Origin: Ensifer sp. PDNC004
Lineage (GTDB): Bacteria; Pseudomonadota; Alphaproteobacteria; Rhizobiales; Rhizobiaceae
Length of the DNA stretch: 64,000 bases
Assembly (NCBI RefSeq): GCF_016919405.1
Contig: NZ_CP070352.1
Location: 558,001-622,000, forward strand
Direction: 5' to 3'
The notes beneath the pieces are model-generated. The model was not told the DNA's origin. It did no database searches and saw nothing but the letters and a program-made list of their open reading frames with translations. Positions 53,945 to 61,605 of the stretch are shown here, piece after piece. The position numbers and the translations under genes are program-made. Each line of letters begins with the position of its first letter. Within the stretch, counting starts at the first letter, position 1.

Positions 53945-55451
53945 AGACCGCTCCTTCGATCTCGGCGAGCGAAGCGCTGCGCGGATCATAGCTGCCGACG
54001 ATGCGGCCCTGCGCCATGTGCAGCACCCGGTCGGCGTTGAAATAGACCTCCGGCACCTCGTCGGAGATGAGGATGATCGCAAGTCCGGTCTCGGCAAGCC
54101 GCGCCACGATGTCGAAGATGCCGGCACGCGCGCCAACATCGACGCCGACAGTCGGGGCGTCGAGGATCAGGAGCTTCGGATCGGTTGCCAGCCATTTGGC
54201 GATCGCCACCCGCTGCTGGTTGCCGCCGGAAAGGGTGGAGATCGCATCCTGCTGCAGCCCGATCTTGACGCCGAGATCGGCGATCCAGCGGGCGACAAGG
54301 CTGCGCTTGCGATCCTCGGAAAGCAGAACGCCCGAAAGGATCTTGTCGAGCGAACTGATGACGAGATTGTCGGCGATCGACTGCGGCTGGATGAGGCCGA
54401 GCGACAGCCGGTCCTCCGAGAGATAGGCGACGCCCGCCGCGATCGCGTCGCGGTTGGAGGAAAAGCGGACCGGCTTGCCTTCAAGCGCAATGGTGCCGGA
54501 TGCCGGCTTCAGCATGCCGAAGAGCGTCAGCGCCAGTTCGGTGCGCCCGGCGCCGAGCAGGCCGGTAATCCCAAGCGTTTCGCCCCGCCTGACCGAGAGC
54601 GAGATGTCCTCGAATTGGCCGGGGCGGCAAAGGCCCTTCACGTCGAGCACAACGGGTCGGCCATCACGGGATTTCGCCCGCACCTGCTGGTCGAAGGTCT
54701 TGCCGGTCATCAGCTCGGTGATGCGCGATTGCGTCATGCCGGCAGCGGGATAGACGCCGACCAGGGCACCATCGCGCAAGACCGTAATGCGACTTGAAAT
54801 TTCCAAGACCTCGGCAAGCCGGTGGCTGACGAAGACGACGGCAACACCGGAAGCGGAGAGCCCGCGAACGATATCGAGCAGATGGTCGGTTTCCGATTGC
54901 GTCAGCGACGCGGTCGGCTCGTCCATGAAGACGAGCCTCGCTTCGCCGACCAGCGCGCGGGCGATCGCCACGATCTGGCGCTGGGCAATCGCATATTCCT
55001 TGAGCGGCAGATCGACATCGAGCGACACGCCAAGACGGGCAAGCGCGTCGGTGGCGATCTGCCGCATGCGGCCATAATCAACGAGCTTCGGCCAGCGGCC
55101 GAGCACGGTCTGGAAGGCGATGTTTTCGGCAACGCTCATTTCGGGAAACAGCGCCAGGTCCTGCCAAATCACCTGGATGCCGCGGTCCTGCGCCGTCACC
55201 GGCGACATGTGGGAATAGGTTTCGCCATCGAACTCGATCGAGGCGCCGTCGGCGGGGCGGTAGACGCCGGTGATGATCTTGATCAGCGTGCTCTTGCCGC
55301 AACCGTTTTCGCCGGCAAGGCAATGAACCTCGCCCGGGCGGACGTCGAAGCTCACATTCTTGAGCGCGCGAACCCCACCGAACGTCATGTTGATATCGCG
55401 CAGGGCCAGAAGCGGCGTCTCGCCTCCTCCCGCGGTCGCAAGCTGGTGCAT
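53937..55451 (-). CDS. Sugar ABC transporter ATP-binding protein (RbsA type)
   Basis: 504 residues, two tandem ATPase domains. First: Walker A GENGCGKST, Q-loop WQDLALFPEM, a non-canonical signature YAIAQRQIV in place of LSGGQ (as often in RbsA proteins) and intact Walker B LVFMDEPTASL. Second: degenerate Walker A GLLGAGRTEL, signature LSGGNQQRVAIAKWL and Walker B LLILDAPTVGVDVG, in which the catalytic Glu is Ala. One complete ATP site may thus be inactive. It is the second gene of the operon, after the SBP and a stem-loop. Confidence 0.92.
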   Translation of the reverse strand: MHQLATAGGGETPLLALRDINMTFGGVRALKNVSFDVRPGEVHCLAGENGCGKSTLIKIITGVYRPADGASIEFDGETYSHMSPVTAQDRGIQVIWQDLALFPEMSVAENIAFQTVLGRWPKLVDYGRMRQIATDALARLGVSLDVDLPLKEYAIAQRQIVAIARALVGEARLVFMDEPTASLTQSETDHLLDIVRGLSASGVAVVFVSHRLAEVLEISSRITVLRDGALVGVYPAAGMTQSRITELMTGKTFDQQVRAKSRDGRPVVLDVKGLCRPGQFEDISLSVRRGETLGITGLLGAGRTELALTLFGMLKPASGTIALEGKPVRFSSNRDAIAAGVAYLSEDRLSLGLIQPQSIADNLVISSLDKILSGVLLSEDRKRSLVARWIADLGVKIGLQQDAISTLSGGNQQRVAIAKWLATDPKLLILDAPTVGVDVGARAGIFDIVARLAETGLAIILISDEVPEVYFNADRVLHMAQGRIVGSYDPRSASLAEIEGAVYA

Positions 55452-55547
55452 GGACTGCCCCTAAATCACGTTGAGTCCGAGCAGGATGCGGGCAGAACCG
55501 CAAACACCTTTCCTCATCCGGCTCCGGTACGGTTGAGGGACTTGCCA

Positions 55548-55565
55548 GGCCGGCCGAAGCCGGCC
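55548..55565 (-). terminator. Intercistronic stem-loop after the sugar SBP gene
   Basis: GGCCGGC (55548-55554) pairs with GCCGGCC (55559-55565) over a CGAA loop, between the SBP and ATPase genes. No T-run follows. The 146-base gap holds no gene. Confidence 0.55.
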
Positions 55566-55597
55566 CAGCAGCCGGGAGAACCCTTAAACTCAGGTTT

Positions 55598-56590
55598 TCA
55601 GAGACCCATGGCCGCAAGATCTGCGACCGTGTCCTTGTTGATCGGTACGAGCTGGTCGACGATGATGTTGCGGTTTTCGAAGTCCGGCTTGACCTTACCG
55701 AGACCTTCGATCTCGTCACCGTCCTTGACCTCTTCGCCCTTCATCAGCTTGTCGGCAAGCGTGACGAAGACTTCGCCGGCCTGCTTCGGATTCCACATGA
55801 AGCCGCCGGAGATCGCGTCGGCCTTCACCAGCTTCTGGCCCTGGCCGGGCGAGAAGGGACCGAGCACGAAGATCTCGCCGACCTTGCGTCGTTCCTCGAC
55901 GGCGCGGCCGGCGCCGATCGGGCCCTGGCTGCCGAAGGCAAGGAAGCCTTTCAGGTTCGGATGCGCCGAAATCAGATCAAGCGCGGTCGACCGGCTCTTG
56001 TCGACGTCTTCCGCCACGCCGTAGCGATCGCCGACCAGCGTCATATCCGGGTGGTTCTTCTTGATGTAGGCGATCGCCGCATCGGCCCAGGCATTGTGAA
56101 GCGGCACGGTCAGCGAGCCGACGAACACGGCATATTCGCCCTTGCCACCCATCTTTTCTGCCAGCAGCTTGCCATGCGCCTCACCGAAACCGGTCGAGGA
56201 TGCAAGCTCGAAGTCCCAATCGGCACCCTTCTGGCTCGGGGATTCATGGGTAATGACGATGATGCCCTTTTCCTTGGCCTTGGTCAGCACCGGCTCAAGC
56301 ACCTTGGCGTCGTTCGGCACCACGCCGATGACCTTCACACCTTGGGCGATGAGATCCTCGATGGCGCGGACTTGAAGCGCCGGGTCGGCGCTGGTCGGGC
56401 CGACCATGAAGGCGTCGATACCGAGCTTCTGGCCGCGCTCCTTGATGCCGGCTTCCATGGCGTTGAACCACGGAATGCCGCCGATCTTGACGACGACGCC
56501 GACCTTGCCGGCATCCTGCGCAAAGGCTGCCGCCGAACTCGCAAGCGCCAGCGATGTCGCCAGGGCGGCGACGAGAATTTTCCTGATCAT
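55598..56590 (-). CDS. Sugar ABC transporter substrate-binding protein (RbsB/RhaS type)
   Basis: 330 residues from ATG 56590 with GGAGGAGAGAAC upstream. Signal peptide ends about residue 27 (AAAFAQDAG). Periplasmic family 2 (LacI-like) fold: VGVVVKIGGIPWFNAMEAGIKERG, GPTSADPALQVRAIEDLIAQGVKVIGVVPND, ITHESPSQKGADWDFELAS, LKGFLAFGSQGPIGAGRAVEE. The style is close to the RhaS/LsrB/YtfQ group. It is the first gene of the operon and faces the LacI-type gene. Confidence 0.9.
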   Translation of the reverse strand: MIRKILVAALATSLALASSAAAFAQDAGKVGVVVKIGGIPWFNAMEAGIKERGQKLGIDAFMVGPTSADPALQVRAIEDLIAQGVKVIGVVPNDAKVLEPVLTKAKEKGIIVITHESPSQKGADWDFELASSTGFGEAHGKLLAEKMGGKGEYAVFVGSLTVPLHNAWADAAIAYIKKNHPDMTLVGDRYGVAEDVDKSRSTALDLISAHPNLKGFLAFGSQGPIGAGRAVEERRKVGEIFVLGPFSPGQGQKLVKADAISGGFMWNPKQAGEVFVTLADKLMKGEEVKDGDEIEGLGKVKPDFENRNIIVDQLVPINKDTVADLAAMGL

Positions 56591-56724
56591 GTTCTCTCCT
56601 CCACTCGTTCCCATAGGGGGAACGCGCCCGGTCGCCTCAGCGCCGGCCTCCAGTTTCAAATCATCACTGGCGAAGTGTTCCTCGCCTCCCTGAAACGCCG
56701 CCTCCTCAGACGACACCACCAAAT

Positions 56725-56780
56725 TTGCACAATCGATATTTCTTGTTTGCACAATCGATGGTGCAAGAACTATTGTGCAG
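56725..56780. promoter_or_regulatory. LacI-family operator array
   Basis: TTGCACAATCGAT occurs at 56725-56737 and again at 56747-56759, exactly 22 bases apart (about two helical turns). The second copy is part of a 20-base near-palindrome with a central CG (56747-56766). A third, inverted half-site ATTGTGCAG lies at 56772-56780. It sits between the SBP and LacI genes (56591-56834), which otherwise show no gene. Confidence 0.7.
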
Positions 56781-56834
56781 ACTTAATCTTTCGTCAAGGG
56801 GAAATCGGCACTAAAACCACGAGGGGAGAAAACG

Positions 56835-57893
56835 ATGGCCAGCAGCAGCAAGAAGAAAGCGACGATCTACGACCTGTCGGTGTTGTCGGGAAGCTCGCCC
56901 TCAACCGTAAGTGCGGTTCTGAACGGCACCTGGCAGAAGCGCCGGATCAAGGAAAGTACCGCGGAACTGATCCGCAACCTGGCCGAGACCCACCAGTACA
57001 CGGCCAACCGCCAGGCGCGCGGGTTGCGCAGCTCGCGCTCCGGCTTGATCGGCCTGCTGCTGCCGATCCATGACAACCGCTACTTCTCGTCGATGGCCCA
57101 GACCTTCGAGGCGCATGTCCGAAGCAAGGGCCAATGCCCGATCGTCGTCAGCGCCAGCCGCGACCCGGAGGAAGAGCGCAAGACGGCCGAAACGCTGATC
57201 TCCTATTCGATCGACGAACTGTTCATCTGCGGCGCGACCAACCCCGACGGCGTGCACGAGGTCTGCGAGGCAGCCGGCCTCAAGCATATCAATATCGACC
57301 TGCCCGGCACGAAGGTGCCCTCCGTCATCAGCGACAACTACGAGGGCGGGCGCATGCTGACGGAAGCGATCATCCGTCACTTCCAGGTGTCCGGTCCGCT
57401 TGCGCCGCACGAACTCTACCTCTTTGGCGGTCGCAACGACCACGCCAGCCGCGAACGTATCCGCGGCTTCCGCGCCGTCAAAAGCGAACTTCTCGGCGCC
57501 GATCCGGACGAATGCATCCAGCCGACGGGCTATGCGCCGAACAATGCTCGCCTCGCCTTCGAGGCCTTCTACGAGAAGCACGGCAAGCTGCCGCGCGGCC
57601 TCTTCGTCAACTCGTCGATCAACTTCGAAGGCCTGCTACGTTTCATGGCCGGCCACCCGCACGAGAATTTCGCCGACCTTGTCGTCGGCTGTTACGACTA
57701 CGACCCCTTCGCGTCCTTCCTGCCCTTCCCCGTCATCATGATCCGCCAGGACGTCGAGGGCATGATCACCAAGGCCTTCGAGGTCATCGAAGACGCGCGC
57801 GCCCAGCCACGCATTCACCTCATCCAACCCGAGCTGGTGCAGCCGCGCACGGCGCTGACAGGCCCGCTCGACGCGTTGAAAGACATCGAGTAG
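56835..57893 (+). CDS. LacI family transcriptional regulator
   Basis: 352 residues. N-terminal LacI helix-turn-helix (KATIYDLSVLSGSSPSTVSAVLNG) and hinge helix (YTANRQARGLRSSRSGLIGLLLP), then a periplasmic-binding-like sensor domain (NDHASRERIRGFRAVK, LFVNSSINFEG, MIRQDVEGMITKAFEVI). A strong GAGGGGAGAAAACG precedes the ATG. It is divergent from the SBP-ABC-epimerase-kinase-aldolase operon and is its likely local repressor. Confidence 0.92.
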   Translation: MASSSKKKATIYDLSVLSGSSPSTVSAVLNGTWQKRRIKESTAELIRNLAETHQYTANRQARGLRSSRSGLIGLLLPIHDNRYFSSMAQTFEAHVRSKGQCPIVVSASRDPEEERKTAETLISYSIDELFICGATNPDGVHEVCEAAGLKHINIDLPGTKVPSVISDNYEGGRMLTEAIIRHFQVSGPLAPHELYLFGGRNDHASRERIRGFRAVKSELLGADPDECIQPTGYAPNNARLAFEAFYEKHGKLPRGLFVNSSINFEGLLRFMAGHPHENFADLVVGCYDYDPFASFLPFPVIMIRQDVEGMITKAFEVIEDARAQPRIHLIQPELVQPRTALTGPLDALKDIE

Positions 57894-57901
57894 CCCGGAG
57901 A

Positions 57902-57919
57902 CCACCGATTCCGCGGTGG
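57902..57919 (+). terminator. Stem-loop after the LacI-type gene
   Basis: CCACCG (57902-57907) pairs with CGGTGG (57914-57919) over a 6-base loop, 9 bases after the stop codon. No clear T-run follows. Confidence 0.45.
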
Positions 57920-57931
57920 AAACGATATAAA

Positions 57932-57948
57932 ACAGAAAAATCTTCTGT
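57932..57948. promoter_or_regulatory. Candidate Lrp-type site
   Basis: ACAGAA-AAATC-TTCTGT is a perfect 6-bp inverted repeat in an A/T-rich stretch 33 bases before the Lrp/AsnC gene. It may be an autoregulatory site. Confidence 0.4.
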
Positions 57949-57980
57949 ACATTACATTAGAATCATCGTATTCATTGGCC

Positions 57981-58433
57981 ATGGATGACGTTGACAGAAA
58001 AATCGTCGAAATTCTCGCTGACGATGCGCGGCGATCGCTGACCGATATCGGCGCCGCGGTGGAATTGTCGCCGTCGGCCGTCAACGAACGCATTCGCCGG
58101 CTCGTCGCCAGTGGCGTGATCCGAAATTTCACCGTCGAGGTCGATCACCGCGCGCTCGGCCTCGACGTGCTCGCTTTCGTCTGGGTCGGCCTTGCGCCGG
58201 ACGCGGACGAGGAAGCGTTCCGCAGCTTCATGGCCGGCCATCCCGCCGTGGGGGAATGCCACCATGTCACCGGCGCCTGGTCCTATTGCGTCAAGGTGCG
58301 GATGCCGTCGCTCAGTGACCTCGAGCCGTTCCTTGCCGAAATGAAGCAACGGCGGTTCCTGGCGCGAAGCGAAACGGTGATCGCGCTGTCGACCGTGCGG
58401 GAAAACCTGACGACGATCGCGCCGCGCGCCTGA
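57981..58433 (+). CDS. Lrp/AsnC family transcriptional regulator
   Basis: 150 residues from ATG 57981 (a TTG two codons earlier is open but less likely). Winged helix MDDVDRKIVEILADDARRSLTDIGAAVELSPSAVNERIRRL, then an RAM ligand-binding domain with AFVWVGLAPD, the VTGAWSYCVKVRM beta strands and a C-terminal TVIALSTVRE. It precedes a LysE-type exporter 96 bases downstream. In this common arrangement the regulator senses an amino acid and induces its exporter. Confidence 0.9.
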   Translation: MDDVDRKIVEILADDARRSLTDIGAAVELSPSAVNERIRRLVASGVIRNFTVEVDHRALGLDVLAFVWVGLAPDADEEAFRSFMAGHPAVGECHHVTGAWSYCVKVRMPSLSDLEPFLAEMKQRRFLARSETVIALSTVRENLTTIAPRA

Positions 58434-58529
58434 CGGACGCGCAAACTGCTGCAACTTTCTTGTTTTGCCGGGCAGGCACCGTCCTTGAAGCGGATCGGTA
58501 CGAACATGCCGCGGCCGGAGCCCTATGCC

Positions 58530-59153
58530 ATGTCCACATTGCTGTTTGAAAAAAGCCTGCTCGTCGGCCTCGCGGTCGCAGCTCCACTTGGCCCCATTGG
58601 GGCGCTCTGCATCAACCGCACGCTGGAGCGCGGCTTCTGGGCCGGCGTGGCCGGCGGCCTCGGGACGGCCGCCGCCGATGCCACCTATGCGGCCCTTGCG
58701 GCAATCGGCTTTGCCGCCTTTGCCGCCGTGCTTTCGATGATCGCCATGCCGCTCGGCCTTGCCGGCGGACTGTTCATGATCTGGCTCGGCTGGAGCGGAT
58801 TGCGGCCGAAGCCGGTAACGGCGGCGGCCGATGTCGGTGGACGCGATCTCATTCGCACGACCATCGCCACCTTTTTCCTGACGATGACGAGCCCGGCGAC
58901 GATCCTCTCCTTTGCCGCAATCTTCGCCGGCCTCGGCCTTGCCGAAGCGGGCGACGCGCTCAGCGCTGCCGTCGTGGTCCTGGGCGTCTTCCTGGGATCG
59001 CTCGGCTGGTGGTTTTTCCTAAGCGGCGGTGTTGCGATCGCCCGGTCGCGACTGCCCGACAGCTTCGTCGTCTGGGTATCGCGCATTTCGGGGCTGGTCC
59101 TAATCGCCTTCGGCATCGTTGCCATCGGCGCCGCCGCGAGGGGGCTGCTCTAG
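58530..59153 (+). CDS. LysE family amino acid exporter
   Basis: 207 residues from ATG 58530, which puts the first helix at the N-terminus as in other LysE proteins; ATG 58506 and TTG 58485 are upstream in-frame alternatives. Six hydrophobic segments; signature VAAPLGPIGALCINRTLERGFWAGVAGGLG, then FFLTMTSPATILSFAAIFAGLG at the start of the second half. It probably exports an amino acid sensed by the Lrp-type regulator upstream. Confidence 0.9.
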   Translation: MSTLLFEKSLLVGLAVAAPLGPIGALCINRTLERGFWAGVAGGLGTAAADATYAALAAIGFAAFAAVLSMIAMPLGLAGGLFMIWLGWSGLRPKPVTAAADVGGRDLIRTTIATFFLTMTSPATILSFAAIFAGLGLAEAGDALSAAVVVLGVFLGSLGWWFFLSGGVAIARSRLPDSFVVWVSRISGLVLIAFGIVAIGAAARGLL

Positions 59154-59186
59154 GGGCTGTCGACGCAGCCCTTTACCGGCTGCGTC
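59154..59186. terminator. Overlapping stem-loops between convergent genes
   Basis: GGGCTG-TCGACG-CAGCCC (59154-59171) is followed by TTTA, and GACGCAGCC (59162-59170) also pairs with GGCTGCGTC (59178-59186). The two are mutually exclusive and lie between lysE and the GFA gene, so a bidirectional terminator is likely. Confidence 0.65.
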
Positions 59187-59210
59187 AATCACTTTCGGCC
59201 CTGCACCTCG

Positions 59211-59624
59211 TCAGGCCGCGGGCTTCACCGCCTCCACGTGCCACCACTTGGGTCGGGCAGTGCGAAAACTGTGGCCCTTCGGGATGAGATCGACGGCATT
59301 CGTCTTGTCGAACGCGCCGAGCAGAAGGGCAACCACCGGCGCATCGTCGATCGCGCCGAGACTGCTGCCGCAGGACGGGCAGAAGGCGCGGCTGGAATAG
59401 TCCGAGGAACGATAGACCGATGGTGCGCCGCCCCGTCCAGTCCAGGTCACGGCTTCGCTCGGAAATTCGACCCACGCCAGGGTCAAGGCTCCCGAATGGC
59501 GCTGGCACATCTTGCACGAACACGTATGCGGTTTGCCGGCTGTCCCTTGCGCCTCGAACCGGATTGCGCCGCAAAGGCATCCGCCCGTGTGCGGCTTGAG
59601 CCTCTTGGCAACGGACCGCGTCAT
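59211..59624 (-). CDS. GFA/CENP-V family zinc protein
   Basis: 137 residues from ATG 59624 (GAAGG upstream); the longer open frame has no supporting site. The fold of GFA (glutathione-dependent formaldehyde-activating-like) proteins is shown by the zinc-binding Cys sets: GGCLCGAIRF, TCSCKMCQRHSG and FCPSCGSSLG. Family members bind zinc and sometimes glutathione, but most have unknown substrates. It is convergent with lysE. Confidence 0.88.
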   Translation of the reverse strand: MTRSVAKRLKPHTGGCLCGAIRFEAQGTAGKPHTCSCKMCQRHSGALTLAWVEFPSEAVTWTGRGGAPSVYRSSDYSSRAFCPSCGSSLGAIDDAPVVALLLGAFDKTNAVDLIPKGHSFRTARPKWWHVEAVKPAA

Positions 59625-59701
59625 ACTTACCTTCAGTTGTGGCTTCGAATCGGCGCCAGTATAAACATCCGCGACCAAATTGGAGGCATCCATGCGTGTA
59701 G

Positions 59702-60372
59702 TTCGGGCGGGCGGCCTGGCCGCATGACGCCAAGGGCGCGCCGATCCCCGGCGGCCCGCATGCCTATCCGGAACTCGCGGCAGCCGGCCCATGGACGACG
59801 CCAAGCGATCTCGCCCGCTTCGTGCTTGCGATCCGTGCAGCGGCAAGCCACACGCCCGGCGCGATGCTGACGCCGGTGAAATCCGACTACGGCCTTGGCT
59901 TCAGCCTGCGCGCGACAGCCGGCGCTCACAGCTTTTCCATAGCGGCAGCAATGCCGGCTACGAAAACATGCTCGTCGCTTCTTTCGGGAGCGGCGACGGT
60001 GTCGTGATCATGACCAACGAGCAACAGGGCGGCGAACTGGCGAACGAGCTCGTCCACAGCGTTTCCGTCGCCTATGGCTGGCCTGATTACCGCAGCATCG
60101 AAAGGCCGAGTATTCCGGTCGCCGCCGACAGGGCGGCAAAGCTCGCCGGCAAGTATCAGGTTCTGCACCGAGGCACGTTCTCGATTGCCGACAACGACGG
60201 ACAGTTGACCGTCTCCTTGAAGGAAGGCGTCAGCGAGCCGCTCTATGCGATGTCGGCGAACACCTACTTCGTGCTTTCACGGGACATGCTGTTCCATGAC
60301 GACAGCGGGCCGACGCCGAAGGGCCGGATCGTCTCCGGCGCCTTCGAGATGGACTTCACGAAGACCCCGTAA
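59702..60372 (+). pseudogene. Truncated and frameshifted serine hydrolase (beta-lactamase family)
   Basis: The remnant begins after an in-frame TAG (59699-59701) with WPHDAKGAPIPGGPHAYPELAAAGPWTTPSDLARF, typical of the middle of class C beta-lactamase/esterase (PF00144) proteins. The nucleophile SxxK part is missing. At about 59937-59940 (TTTTCCATAGC) one base appears lost: before it the frame reads GLGFSLRATAGAHSF, after it HSGSNAGYENMLVASFGSGDGVVIMTN continues in another frame. HSGSN-type sequence follows the usual third motif. A C-terminal beta domain then ends at 60372. It is a decayed gene with no likely function. Confidence 0.75.
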
Positions 60373-60411
60373 CCGCAGCAACGTTTGTGCCGCTGTCGCC
60401 CAGGCGCCGGC

Positions 60412-61407
60412 TCAGTAGAACCACGCGCCGATGTCGCGAAACGCGCGTTTGCTCTGATCGCGCCTGTTGCCGTCCCGCGCCGCCGGGTCGTCGCCGATCG
60501 GCAGACTGAAGCCGAAAGGCTCGGCCGGCACGCCGCCGCGATCGCACCAATAGGCATCGAGGTCCGCCCTCATCATGCGGCGCCGCTTCAAGCGGCGGCG
60601 GTTGATGACGTGCTTGTCGTTCGAGACCGCAAAGACGTGGCCCACGTGGCCTTCCGTCACCAGGCCATTGAGGACGAGCAGCGCCGCATCCTTCGGCCGG
60701 AGCCCGCCGAGATCGCGCGTTGCCGTGATCAGTGCTCGCTTGGCCTCTTCGCCCTTCGGCCCCTGCATTCCGCCGATGGCGAGACTATAGCTGTCTCCCT
60801 CGCACCGCACGAAGACGAAGCCGACGGTGCAGAGCGCGTAGCCGTCGCTCTGCCGGCGCAGCCGGATTGCGAAAGCCCCCTCGTGGCGGGCGCCACTATG
60901 GTCGGCCAGTTGCAGCTGGATGCGATAATTCTCGCTGCGACCGGAAACCGTGCCCATCTCCAGGGTGCTGCCGCGCCAGAGCGCCATCAGCGACCGGCGC
61001 GAAAGAACCTCACTTGCGACATCGAAGTGATTGAGCAGCAGGTCGAGCCTCGCAGCCGACGACGCGCCGTGCAGGAAGAATGTCGGGATCGATTTGCGCA
61101 CGAGGTCGTCATGCGGCAAGCCCAGTCGGTAGCGCTCGGAGAACTCTCCGAGAAAGCCGATCCAGCGCGATGTCAGGAGCGGGTGGCGCGCAAACCGCAT
61201 GGAAAAGACGACTGCGCGCTTCAGGCTCACTCTCAGGCCGAGCTTGAGCACATGCCCGGTGAGTGACGTTTTCTCTCCTGAACTTTCACCGACGACGGGC
61301 GCAGAAACCGACCGGTCCGAAGGCGCCAGCGGCTCGCCGATGAATGCCTTGCCGTCGACCGGCAATCGCAGATCCGCGCTGTATTCCTGCCTGAATTCCA
61401 GGGACAT
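60412..61407 (-). CDS. VirK/YbjX family protein (DUF535)
   Basis: 331 residues, no clear signal or membrane helix. The DUF535 pattern is seen in FARHPLLTSRWIGFLG, EGAFAIRLRRQSDGYALCTVGFVFV, GGMQGPKGEEAKRALITATRDLGGLRPKDAALLVLNGL and HVFAVSNDKHVINRRRLKRRRMMRADLDAYWCDRGG. In Salmonella and Shigella, VirK/YbjX relatives are tied to PhoPQ control, antimicrobial peptide resistance and secretion of virulence proteins. Here it lies downstream of a two-component system on the same strand, 198 bases after the kinase gene, behind a perfect palindrome. Confidence 0.8.
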   Translation of the reverse strand: MSLEFRQEYSADLRLPVDGKAFIGEPLAPSDRSVSAPVVGESSGEKTSLTGHVLKLGLRVSLKRAVVFSMRFARHPLLTSRWIGFLGEFSERYRLGLPHDDLVRKSIPTFFLHGASSAARLDLLLNHFDVASEVLSRRSLMALWRGSTLEMGTVSGRSENYRIQLQLADHSGARHEGAFAIRLRRQSDGYALCTVGFVFVRCEGDSYSLAIGGMQGPKGEEAKRALITATRDLGGLRPKDAALLVLNGLVTEGHVGHVFAVSNDKHVINRRRLKRRRMMRADLDAYWCDRGGVPAEPFGFSLPIGDDPAARDGNRRDQSKRAFRDIGAWFY

Positions 61408-61491
61408 GGTGCTATCCTTGAGAGCAAACGCTGCTGGCCGAAGGACTCGGCCGAGCTCAGGTTTGCCCGGGCACTGTCAAGGATTTGCGGA

Positions 61492-61519
61492 GAACCGGTG
61501 GGCAATTGCACACCGGTTC
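61492..61519. promoter_or_regulatory. Palindrome upstream of the YbjX-like gene
   Basis: GAACCGGTG (61492-61500) and CACCGGTTC (61511-61519) form a perfect 9-bp stem with a 10-base spacer containing CAATTG. It lies about 85 bases before the YbjX-like start and about 90 after the kinase stop. It may be a terminator for the kinase gene or a regulator site. Confidence 0.5.
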
Positions 61520-61605
61520 CATACACGCGCAAGGATGGTCACGCGTCGAAGTTCCGGCCGGACAAGAAACGAAAATTTGCGCAACGCTGCAGCAACGCCG
61601 GTTGC

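Noticed and set aside
56725..56780. The repeated TTGCACAATCGAT as a possible CRISPR or satellite repeat
   Set aside because: Only two direct copies with an inverted half-site in a divergent promoter; this fits an operator, not an array.
48888..57893. Assigning the operon to L-rhamnose catabolism
   Set aside because: The style of the binding protein and kinase allows it, but there is no rhamnose isomerase or mutarotase gene and the regulator is LacI-type; the sugar is left open.
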